Shown: piece by piece, positions 1 to 10,900 of the stretch
Position numbering within the stretch: position 1 is the first letter of the stretch
Layout of the letters: the number at the start of each line of letters is the position of its first letter
DNA from: Panorpa germanica
Lineage: Eukaryota > Arthropoda > Insecta > Mecoptera > Panorpidae
Reading direction: 5' to 3'
Assembly (NCBI GenBank): GCA_963678705.1
Contig: OY783204.1
Location: 3,482,701 to 3,546,700 of the forward strand
Length of the DNA: 64,000 nt
The notes under the pieces: model-generated
Told to the model about the DNA's origin: nothing
The model's database searches: none
The model's input: the letters and a program-made list of their open reading frames with translations, nothing else
Made by a program: the position numbers and the translations under genes

Positions 1-566
1 CAATTGTTTTCATGAGTTAGGTCACAACCCTTTTTTGGAATTAATATTGTCCTGTTTCGAAGCCAAGCTTGCGGGTAGATCTTTAGTAATATTAGTGCAT
101 TAAATAGCTTTGCCAGCACAACTTCCAAACCTTCTACTGTTATGAGGTGAAGTTTCTTTAGTCGATCTAGACCTGGTGCAGAATTCTTTTTTAACAAAAA
201 GATGGTATATTTGACACCCTCAGGGTCAATCGGTGTTAGTTCACCTAGTTTAACCTTATGCTTCTGCGAGTATTTGTACGTAGTTTGGTTCGGAGTGCCC
301 CAAAGCTCCTTGTATATCTTTTCAACTTTCGCTGGATTTAACTTATTAGATGTTGCTAGACTGGGTGTATCATCACCCGTTACTATGTAATATGCAAGTT
401 TTCTTGGGTGTTTGTGGAACAAGTTCTGTTGCATCGCATGATTGAACTGTTTTAAGGCTGGACCTCGAGGGTTTGTGTTTTCGACGTATCCGTCTTTTCC
501 TTCTGCCCGCTACCTTCCGCACTGAGGTCTTATCTGCGGGTAGCAACAGTTTTTGCAGATGTTGCG
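1..566 (-). mobile_element. R2 LINE fragment (left arm)
   Basis: Reverse strand encodes the region before the reverse transcriptase core (LTPID, SAPGLD, FNALILLKIYPQAWLRNR, ILIPK) as in the R2 copy at 60367. It is interrupted and cut by the window edge, and joins BEL/Pao gag sequence near 570. Confidence 0.8.
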
Positions 567-589
567 CTGCGATTCTGAATATTAAAAAA

Positions 590-1135
590 TGATGTGATGT
601 GAAATAATTTTGCGTTTGTTATCATAGGTATCAAGAAGAAGCTGCCATGATAGCTCATAATTTTTTTCATCGATTTCGATTGAGGTGATAGTGTCAAGCG
701 CTTCTCCTTTTAAACAACTTCTTGTGGTCGTCGAATCTGGATTGAGCATGTATTAAACTGATGTAACTAGATTTAAAGGCATGCCACTGTGACACATCGC
801 CACTAAACTCAGGGGCCGAAATTCGAGGCAATTCTATAGCACTATCATGAGAGTGATTTGAATGTGCTTATTATTTTGTTAAATTTGGCTATGAGGTCTG
901 TATATTTTATGGTGACGTCAGTAAGCTCTTTTTCAATTCGTATACTTTCGACCTTATCCTCACTAATTAGTTCTTGTAATTTCATACACGTGTCTTCGCA
1001 GGCCTACTGCAGCGGCAGACAAATACCTATGTGTACTTTAATAGTCTCTAAGTCATTTGTACGAGGGTTATCAAGTTTGATATTATTAACTATGTTCATG
1101 TACATGTCTACCTGGTTGTATGCGACTGCATAGTT
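590..1135 (-). mobile_element. BEL/Pao gag fossil fragment (left arm)
   Basis: Reverse complement of the gag-like piece at 59780-60348, whose PQFSGD and W-FKS words are typical of BEL/Pao gag (DUF1759 type). Fragment only, with several breaks. No LTR is assigned. Confidence 0.55.
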
Positions 1136-1319
1136 GCATACAAAAGCTAAATATTTGCAGGAGCTCAAAAAACTAATTGACTAAATAATAGTTATACTAA
1201 TAATAGACTAAATAATAGCTAATAGCTAGACTAATATAAAATACTCTTCTACTCATAAAATATCAACAATTATCAAGAACAATCGATAGGCCATGACGTA
1301 ATCCGTACACAATAGAATT

Positions 1320-1769
1320 TCAATATAATAAGTCAATATGATCAAAAATATATTGTTTTATACTTTTCATAATATTAACCTCATTACTAATTTTCGGCAA
1401 AATATTTTGCAATATTCTGCAAATAATAATAAATTGCTTACTAAAATTAGTATGAAGGAGACACAAAGCATTAGGACTATATCGCCTTGCTATTATTAGC
1501 TCATGCTCCGGTAGCTCTACATCAGAAATCATATTTCTTCTGCAGATTTCACATTTTTTACTTTTTCTTTCTATTTTCTGAGCAACAAAGCCAGACACAT
1601 ATATTTTCGTGCTTCTTGACATTTTAATTAAATCTATTGATGTCAGGGAATCAGAGGATTCCGTTGCACAAGCTGGCGAGTCGTCAGCAATAAAACTTTT
1701 CAATAACGCTATTGTGTAATCACTCTCACAGTTTGTTCCTACAGCATTAGATGACACCAAATTATTCAA
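1320..1769 (-). pseudogene. P-element/THAP-type transposase C-terminal fragment (left arm)
   Basis: A 149-codon open frame ends at 1320. It carries IYVSGFVAQKI, a CEIC pair, ELIIAR and LC-HTNFSKQ, a pattern seen in the C-terminal part of P/THAP9-like transposases. This copy holds about 100 bp more upstream coding sequence than its right-arm twin. The rest of the transposase is absent. The family call comes from motif memory only. Confidence 0.5.
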
Positions 1770-2144
1770 TAATAAAGTTTTAAAAGAAGCACTAAAAGCA
1801 GTGCATGATGGATTACAATCAATTTAGTTAGTAGAACCCGTCGTTGTCGTAGAACGTAGTATATAGCATTATTGCCTAGTTCAAACTTACCGTCACAATA
1901 AAATAGATATAGATATTAGAACCATTGTTCTAGTATAAGACAACAAATTATTCGTAGTAACAAGAAATATTATATTTCTCTGTCAAGTTAACAAATCATA
2001 CAGTCCACTTTAAATCTAAGACCTAAGCAACCAACCGAAAACTCTTCAATAATTTAGAGCATTAAAAGGTCGCATACGTCGTGTACAACTAATTTAAATT
2101 TAGATTAAACATATCTCTACAACCTGCCCTACATTTTCTTATTA
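1770..2144. other. Unassigned AT-rich stretch of the left arm
   Basis: No coding pattern. It is matched by 58850-59170 in the right arm and may be non-coding Copia or transposase flank. 1136-1319 is likewise unassigned, with short repeats of ACTAAATAATAG. Confidence 0.4.
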
Positions 2145-2935
2145 CTAATAGCGGTAGTAACTCTTAAGTAGTATTTCTGAATAGTCTACTCCATATTTTT
2201 GAGTAAATCCTTTGACAACAAGCCTTGCACGGTATCGCACTGTATTATCACATTCATATTTTTTCCGCAACACCCACTTACCCTTTACTATTGTAAAACT
2301 TTTAGATGTATCTAGTAGCTCCCACGCATTGTTATCGTCAAAACACTTTAACTCTTCTCGCACTGCCTCTAATCACTGCTGTCGTTCTGATCATCTCAGC
2401 GTCTCTTCCAGGGCCCCTTTCAGATCAAAGTTATCATCCACATAACTAACACATGTATTTGTGAAACCATATGTTTCAGGTTGCTTTCTTTGCCTTTGAA
2501 AACCACGTGGTAATTTAGTGGTAATATGTACTTTGAGTATTGTCTGTACTATCACTTGTGTTAGGATCTTCATCTAAATAGGGTATATATATATTTCATC
2601 TTCATCAGACACTATGCTATCTTTATGTTCCGAAAACTTTTTCTTTTCCCTACTGAATATAATAGATCGTTAGAAGTGAATTGAATTGTCTACATCTACT
2701 GTGGTTTCACCTGGTGAAGGATTATCTTCAATTATAATCACATCTCGACTGACACAACTCTTTTCTTAGAGTTGTAAATACGATACCCCTTCACAATTTC
2801 TTGATATCCAACTAGGATACATTTTTCAGCTTTTCTATCCCGTTTTTTTCAATTTATTTTGGTACATGGACCATAACTGTGCTACCGAAAATTATCAAGT
2901 GACTTATGGTTTTCTTGTAGTAAAAAGTTCAAAAG
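2145..2935 (-). mobile_element. Ty1/Copia fossil fragment (left arm)
   Basis: Reverse strand shows the end of an integrase region (KCILVGYQ type) and the start of a Copia reverse transcriptase (NAWELLDTSK, KGKWVLRKK, VRYRARLV-KGFTQKYGVDYSE). No LTRs are visible. Fragmentary with several breaks. Same piece as 58055-58835. Confidence 0.75.
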
Positions 2936-2939
2936 GTGT

Positions 2940-4747
2940 TACGGTATAATTCCACCGTAATCTATTTTAGAGCGGATCAAAGTTTGAAAAATATGCATTC
3001 GAGTTTTCTGTTCACTTCCCCAATTATTGCATGATATAACTTTCATAACATTTATGACAGTACTACAATTTGTTCTTTAAATTTTTGATATGATCGACCC
3101 AGGATAATTTTTCATATATAATCATACCCAAATAAGAAATTTGGCATGTTCTTCATTATATATTGTCAGCCTTGGAGAAAAAATAAGCTTCGGAGATTTC
3201 TTAAAAAGGATGTACTTATTTTTGGTAGTAGATAATATATCCTGTTTTATTGGATCTGTCTTCTTGGTTTTCAGTTTAGAGCTGATTGAAGTTTTCTTTA
3301 AGCTATTACTACGTCCTTGTTGCTGCAGTTAATAACTAAGTCTTCACTACATGTTTTATGTTATTGATTTTGTTGTTTATGAAAATTAGAAAACAATGTT
3401 ACACTAAGAACTGATCCTAGAATTTTCGCTGGTTTACTTTTATTGATTTTATTTTGTTCCATACTTGTTTGTGAATTTATGGAATATACAAATTGTTTCC
3501 TTGCTTGCTTCATGGTTTTTTGCGCTACTGCTTTTACAGTTTTGTGATGTTTGTATCTGTTAAAAGCTGTTTTCTTCATTTTAAGAGCATTAGCACATGA
3601 ATCATTTTACCAAGGTAGGTAGGGCCGGTTTGGGTAGGCCAATTTTCTTTTTTAAATCTGAGTTATTTGCTGCTGCTAATATCTTGGAATAAATAGATAA
3701 TGTTATTACATCTGTGTGATCATCTTCGTTAAATGTTATCTTATTATTAGATATTTCTTCAATTTATAAATTTCAATTCGATTTAGATATGTTCCATCTT
3801 CATCCTGACCAGTTCATATCTGTTATATTGCTTAAGATTTGAAGTAGAATTGGAAAATGACCACCTCCTTATAAATAGACATATAAATGGACTGGTAGGA
3901 CTGACCATTCTAGTGTCGATGCTACTTGCGGCTGGCATAGATTTAAATCAATTGCTGATGTACTTTGTAAAGAAAAATTAAAAGGCGTGCGTTGGCCGTC
4001 ATTCAAAAGTATTAAATTATTATTATCCAATAATCTTTCTATTAATTTACCTCTGTTACCTCTGTAATATAAAGGGGAGAGGTAATTGTGTTATGTGTTA
4101 TTGAGTATGTTTTCAATATCTAATATTATATTTTGACTGTTTGGTAGATATAGGTTATAAATAGTAATTTTTTGTGGAAATGTGCTCTGACCACGAGTTG
4201 GATTGTATAGTTATATGTTCCGAATAAAAATACTGTCTTACCAGTGTAGCCACTCCACCACTGGCGTGTTCCGTAAGTCGATCTTTTCGGAATATATTGT
4301 ATTTTTAATATTCAGTGTTTGTATTGGCTTAAAATTTAATTCTTGTAAACAGATTAAAATGGGATTGTAATCTATTGCAAATCTTTGAAAGTTTTCTAAA
4401 CAGCTAAAGAAGCCGTTTGAATTTCATTTCGCTTCCTGCTACTTCGCCGCGAGCCTCAAATTGCCTTAAATTGTAATCAGACATAACTTGTTGAATTTTA
4501 TTTTGTACTAATCTCTCACGGCAGTCTTTATCTGTTGCATGGTGGTTACCGCTACAATTTGTGCACCTTGAAGTTGTAGCTGTGCATGTTGACATTGTAT
4601 GTTTTGGTAGGATTTTTGCTACGCCAATATCTTCACATTGTCTAAGCTCATTTATATCTTTATCAAAGTCAAATTCCAGAAGAACTCCCCTATCTGTTAC
4701 CAGTCTTATTTTTCTAACCTTTATCTCCTTTAATTTTGGCTTAATAT
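2940..4747 (-). mobile_element. Jockey-type LINE fragment: ORF1 end, endonuclease, start of ORF2 linker and RT tail (left arm)
   Basis: Read on the minus strand: an ORF1 zinc knuckle (CTNCSGNHHATDKDC, about 4500-4560), then an APE-type endonuclease region (KDRL, GGVATLVR, LNDGQRTPFNFS; about 3780-4330), then the endonuclease-RT linker (RYKHHKTVK, KQARKQFVYSINSQTS; 3361-3600), then a late RT piece (SKIDYGGIIP; about 2940-3060). Most of the RT is missing. Frames are broken repeatedly. Confidence 0.7.
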
Positions 4748-5026
4748 TTTTTTTTATTATACCTATTATATTGTTATAACTAGTTTATATAAACTATCTA
4801 ACAAACATTTTTTCTAGTTAATTTTAATAATGGTAATATTTTTGAACTCAGAGTATTAACCATTATTGATACTCTTTTTCTGTCGGTCATCTTACTAGCT
4901 CAAATGGCTTAGTTCCCATTAGTCTTTTTGTCAGTCCATCCGTGTGCAGCACGTGAAATGTTTCCACGTTGATATGGTGTTGGAGACGTTGCTCGTGTTT
5001 TCTTGCAATTTCTTCAGATACTGTAT
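4748..5026 (-). mobile_element. Jockey ORF2 C-terminal tail (left arm), cut by the 91-bp array
   Basis: Minus strand encodes EEIARKHEQRLQHH and TDGLTKRL-GTKPFELVR, the typical jockey ORF2 tail, followed by an A-rich 3' end. It loses homology to the right-arm twin at 5026/5027, where the array starts. Confidence 0.75.
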
Positions 5027-7756
5027 CAATCACCTTATTAAGAAATACTCGTACATTAATTTCTATCAAATTGTCCGTTTTGCTTAATTACAGGTACTTG
5101 TAATCCTCTCTTCTCTTCAATCACCTTATTAAGAAATACTCGTACATTAATTTCTATCAAATTGTCCGTTTTGCTTAATTACAGGTACTTGTAATCCTCT
5201 CTTCTCTTCAATCACCTTATTAAGAAATACTCGTACATTAATTTCTATCAAATTGTCCGTTTTGCTTAATTACAGGTACTTGTAATCCTCTCTTCTCTTC
5301 AATCACCTTATTAAGAAATACTCGTACATTAATTTCTATCAAATTGTCCGTTTTGCTTAATTACAGGTACTTGTAATCCTCTCTTCTCTTCAATCACCTT
5401 ATTAAGAAATACTCGTACATTAATTTCTATCAAATTGTCCGTTTTGCTTAATTACAGGTACTTGTAATCCTCTCTTCTCTTCAATCACCTTATTAAGAAA
5501 TACTCGTACATTAATTTCTATCAAATTGTCCGTTTTGCTTAATTACAGGTACTTGTAGTCCTCTCTTCTCTTCAATCACCTTATTAAGAAATACTCGTAC
5601 ATTAATTTCTATCAAATTGTCCGTTTTGCTTATTTACAGGTACTTGTAATCCTCTCTTCTCTTCAATCACCTTATTAAGAAATACTCGTACATTAATTTC
5701 TATCAAATTGTCCGTTTTGCTTAATTACAGGTACTTGTAATCCTCTCTTCTCTTCAATCACCTTATTAAGAAATACTCGTACATTAATTTCTATCAAATT
5801 GTCCGTTTTGCTTAATTACAGGTACTTGTAATCCTCTCTTCTCTTCAATCACCTTATTAAGAAATACTCGTACATTAATTTCAATCAAATTGTCCGTTTT
5901 GCTTAATTACAGGTACTTGTAATCCTCTCTTCTCTTCAATCACCTTATTAAGAAATACTCGTACATTAATTTCTATCAAATTGTCCGTTTTGCTTAATTA
6001 CAGGTACTTGTAGTCCTCTCTTCTCTTCAATCACCTTATTAAGAAATACTCGTACATTAATTTCTATCAAATTGTCCGTTTTGCTTAATTACAGGTACTT
6101 GTAATCCTCTCTTCTCTTCAATCACCTTATTAAGAAATACTCGTACATTAATTTCTATCAAATTGTCCGTTTTGCTTAATTACAGGTACTTGTAATCCTC
6201 TCTTCTCTTCAATCACCTTATTAAGAAATACTCGTACATTAATTTCTATCAAATTGTCCGTTTTGCTTAATTACAGGTACTTGTAATCCTCTCTTCTCTT
6301 CAATCACCTTATTAAGAAATACTCGTACATTAATTTCTATCAAATTGTCCGTTTTGCTTAATTACAGGTACTTGTAATCCTCTCTTCTCTTCAATCACCT
6401 TATTAAGAAATACTCGTACATTAATTTCAATCAAATTGTCCGTTTTGCTTAATTACAGGTACTTGTAATCCTCTCTTCTCTTCAATCACCTTATTAAGAA
6501 ATACTCGTACATTAATTTCTATCAAATTGTCCGTTTTGCTTAATTACAGGTACTTGTAGTCCTCTCTTCTCTTCAATCACCTTATTAAGAAATACTCGTA
6601 CATTAATTTCTATCAAATTGTCCGTTTTGCTTAATTACAGGTACTTGTAATCCTCTCTTCTCTTCAATCACCTTATTAAGAAATACTCGTACATTAATTT
6701 CTATCAAATTGTCCGTTTTGCTTAATTACAGGTACTTGTAATCCTCTCTTCTCTTCAATCACCTTATTAAGAAATACTCGTACATTAATTTCTATCAAAT
6801 TGTCCGTTTTGCTTAATTACAGGTACTTGTAATCCTCTCTTCTCTTCAATCACCTTATTAAGAAATACTCGTACATTAATTTCTATCAAATTGTCCGTTT
6901 TGCTTAATTACAGGTACTTGTAATCCTCTCTTCTCTTCAATCACCTTATTAAGAAATACTCGTACATTAATTTCTATCAAATTGTCCGTTTTGCTTAATT
7001 ACAGGTACTTGTAATCCTCTCTTCTCTTCAATCACCTTATTAAGAAATACTCGTACATTAATTTCTATCAAATTGTCCGTTTTGCTTAATTACAGGTACT
7101 TGTAATCCTCTCTTCTCTTCAATCACCTTATTAAGAAATACTCGTACATTAATTTCTATTAAATTGTCTGTTTTGCTTAATTACAGGTACTTGTAATCCT
7201 CTCTTCTCTTTAATCACCTTATTAAGAAATACTCGTACATTAATTTCTATCAAATTGTCCGTTTTGCTTAATTACAGGTACTTGTAATCCTCTCTTCTCT
7301 TCAATCACCTTATTAAGAAATACTCGTACATTAATTTCTATCAAATTGTCCGTTTTGCTTAATTACAGGTACTTGTAATCCTCTCTTCTCTTCAATCACC
7401 TTATTAAGAAATACTCGTACATTAATTTCTATCAAATTGTCCGTTTTGCTTAATTACAGGTACTTGTAGTCCTCTCTTCTCTTCAATCACCTTATTAAGA
7501 AATACTCGTACATTAATTTCTATCAAATTGTCCGTTTTGCTTAATTACAGGTACTTGTAATCCTCTTTTCTCTTCAATCACCTTATTAAGAAATACTCGT
7601 ACATTAATTTCTATCAAATTGTCCGTTTTGTTTAATTACAGGTACTTGTAATCCTCTCTTCTCTTCAATCACCTTATTAAGAAATACTCGTACATTAATT
7701 TCTATGAAATTGTCCGTTTTGCTTAATTACAGGTACTTGTAGTCCTCTCTTCTCTA
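5027..7756 (+). repeat. 91-bp satellite, 30 units, each carrying a splice acceptor
   Basis: Thirty contiguous near-identical 91-bp units (2730 bp). Each contains TTTTGCTTAATTACAG followed by GTACTTGTAATCC. In the last unit this is the true acceptor (AG at 7731-7732) and first bases of the modSP Wonton exon. Acceptor positions are 5093 plus multiples of 91, ending at 7732. The unit is therefore about 67 bp of intron plus 24 bp of exon. A few units carry GTAGTCC or TTTCAATCAAA variants. Confidence 0.95.
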
Positions 7757-7939
7757 CATCATTAAACTTCGTCTGCTACTTCCAGGACAAAGAGTTAGAT
7801 TGTGAACAGCCGTTGCCCTATGGTGCCGTGGCAGTAACTGAATGCAAAGAACATTACTTACCCAAGGAAGCTGCTGTTGGCAACGTAACCTGCAAAGACA
7901 GTGGCTTTTGGAATATACCTGACGTTAAGTGTATTGCTG
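7733..7939 (+). CDS. modSP: modSP exon: Wonton domain 1
   Basis: Exon of 207 bp, the same length as the Wonton exon at 24867-25073. It enters and leaves in phase 1. Cysteines follow the same pattern as the downstream copy: TC-PL near the start, then CY, DC, EC and VKC at the end. The acceptor is the last of the 30 repeated acceptors of the 91-bp array, and the first 23 bases of the exon lie inside the array. The donor is GTAAGA. An AG at 7784-7785 could look like an acceptor, but it would remove half the domain. Confidence 0.8.
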
Positions 7940-10900
7940 GTAAGATTATGAGGATTTATATATTTACTAGCTTTTACCCCCGTCGCAAGCGACGTCTGTT
8001 TTTTGTGAGTGGCTTGAATTTCATGTCAAAATTTAATTCCATTTTTAAATTGAAATAATAAATAAACTCGTCCTATATTAATTTTACATTTAATGACAAT
8101 TAATTTTTCATACAAACTGACTAAGAAAATATATTTTTTTATATCAAAATAAAAAATATTTTTAATTTATGCGTTATTTGACCAACTTTTTTTCAAAATG
8201 TGGGATTTCTTTTTCGATTAGTAAATAAGTTATCAAAGTTAGCCTATATACAAAATTTCAACTTTCTAGCACAATTTTTACACTCGGAAAATACTGCCCT
8301 ATGTACCCCCAAATAAAATTTTGAATGTTTGAATTTTCTATTATTAATAATATACTTAATTATTCTAGAATCCAGAATATGAACTTTCTCCAACGTTCCC
8401 TACCGAGCCCCCGAATTTCTTCAACCCCCCCTTTTTCAAATTTTGAATTTCTAATTGTTGAGATATAGCCCGGTCAAATTAAACCAAAAAATGAGAGTAA
8501 AATTACATAAATTCCCACCAAGCTGAAAATCGGTAAGATTGTTTAAAATATCATTAAAAACAAAATTTGAAAACTCCCCATCTCTCCCCTGTGAGGAAAA
8601 ATTTTTATTTAAGGTCATTAAGGCGATTTTCAGCAAAACGGTAAGTTTTATCATAAAAATACCTCAGACAAAAATTGTAGATCATAAAATTATCTACAAA
8701 AAATTTATTAATACTTTTTTCTCTACGAGCTACCGTTTTTGAGATATAACGATTCAAAAAGTTGTAATCGTCATAATATGCATGAGTACGCCACGTATAT
8801 ATGACCATTTTTCTATCGGTCATTGTAACTTACACTACTAATATAAAATATACAACAACGGACAATATATATCAACGGACATGGTAATCGAGCAGTCTAT
8901 GATGAAAGCCATGAAGACAGATGGAGGTATTGCTCGAGGGAGAAATACAAAAGAGAGTGTCATAAGTAAATGGGTTTATAGTATGCATGCTATGAATACC
9001 GTTTGTGAAAAATTAGAAGATCTCGCTAACGTTAGGATGGATACGACCGAGCAGCATGTTGATGCAAGTGATTCGCGAATGAAAAAAGATGCTAAAGATG
9101 TACGAAAACTTTTAGAGTATTTCTCAACGCATGATCCTTTTCCAGACGTTAGCAAAATTGTTTCTATTGCGAGTGGTGTCGTTGGTGATGATAAAATCAA
9201 TTGTTATAAAGCTCGTGAAGTTGGGCTTGCTTCTATGGCAAAAATGACAGGACTCACATTCAATAATATTAAATTAAAACGCTCTGACAAAGTTGTTCCT
9301 CTTTTAGCTATGACTAGTACCATAAAAGTTCATGAAGAAAAAGTACCTGTTGACCCTGTATTGTTGTTCCAACGCATGTGTATTACTGCAGCATTTCAAG
9401 ATGAAATAGAAAACTATTTTCAATATGAACTATTTCCCTACCCTCTATCGTTATTTGATGACATCGAGATGCGTAAAACACAGAAGTCTGCAATTTACGA
9501 TTGTTTCGAAAAGGTAGACTTTGATATTAACAACACAAATGCGACATACATCATTGACGGAGGATACTTACTACATCGCGTTGTGTGGGATAGTGAAGAA
9601 ACATTCAACGTTATATTAGATAAATACGTACAGTATGTACGTCGACATTTTGGTTTCCGAGTTACTGTCGTATTTGATGGCTATAATGATTGCACGAGAA
9701 ATACCAAAGCTGCAGAACAGCGTCGTCGAACTTTAGCAACATTTTCATCAATTGATATTTTATTTGATGAAAATATGACAGTTCCAACCAGCCAACAAAA
9801 ATTTCTTTCTAATACTCACAACAAGTCTCGGTTCATTTCAATGTTGAAAGAAAGATTTACTACGGAAAATATATTGGTAAGACAAGCTAATAATGATGCT
9901 GATGTATTGATAATTGAAACAGCAATTGAGCAATTCAATTTGACAAATACAACTATTGTTGTTGGTGAAGATATAGACTTACTCGTATTACTGACTGCTC
10001 GAACTCCAACTGAAAAAACTATTTTCTTCTTAAAACCAGGAAAAGCTCAACATCAATCGGAAACGTATTCATCAAAAAGTTTATCTACTTTTGCAAAGTG
10101 TCAAAATCATGTACTATTTTTACACGCAATAACTGGCTGTGATACGACATCTGCATTTTACAGGAGGGGTAAAATAACAGTTTTCAAACTATTTGAGAAA
10201 CAAAATTTAATTGAATGTGCTGAAGTTTTTAAAAATATTAATTCTACTCGACAAGAAATTATTACTAACGGCATTTGCTTTCTTCTTTCTATGTACGGAG
10301 CTCTTAAAAAAACTACCTGCTTAGATAAGTATAGATATGCATGTTTCGTTAAAAACACCAAAAGTAAAAAACAAGTACAATTAGCTTGTCTTTGACCCGT
10401 GGAATAGGCCTACTGGAGAAACCACGTTAAAAAAAACGCGCTAAGTACACTACCTCATAGGTGGCGAGGAAACGTGTGCATATTATGACGATTACAACTT
10501 TTACAACTTTTTGAATCGTTATATCTCAGAAACGGTGGCTCGTAGAGAAAAAAGTATTAATAAATTTCTTGTAGATAATTTTATGATCTACAATTTTTGT
10601 CTGAGGTATTTTTATGATAAAACTTACCGTTTTGCTGAAAATCGCGAAAAACTCATTTCGTTGACCTTTGACCTTGAATAAAATTTATTCCTCACAGGGG
10701 AGAGATGGGGAGTTTTCAAATTTTGTTTTTAATGATATTCTAAACAATCTTACCGATTTTCAGCTTGGTGGGAATTTATGTAATTTCGAATGTCTAACTT
10801 GACCGGGCTAATATGTCAGCATTGAATACCTTAATACACATGCAAAATTTCAACTTTCTATCTTTTACGAATTAAAAGTAATACAGCAAAAAAGGCTCAC

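Larger units (their letters stand above)
1..5026 (-). repeat. Left arm of a long inverted duplication of nested mobile elements
   Basis: The same order of pieces (R2, BEL/Pao gag, P-like transposase, Copia, jockey) recurs in opposite orientation at 56030-60939. Roughly 93% identity was read by eye in the transposase part. The arm runs past the left window edge and stops exactly where the 91-bp array begins. Confidence 0.85.

Noticed and set aside
5027-7756. CRISPR array
   Set aside because: Units are contiguous with no unique spacers, at 91 bp, in an insect intron, and they match a host exon boundary.
7786-7939. Shorter exon using the AG at 7785
   Set aside because: Reading upstream keeps the Wonton cysteine spacing and gives a 207-bp exon identical in length to the paralogue. 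The shorter form loses half the domain.
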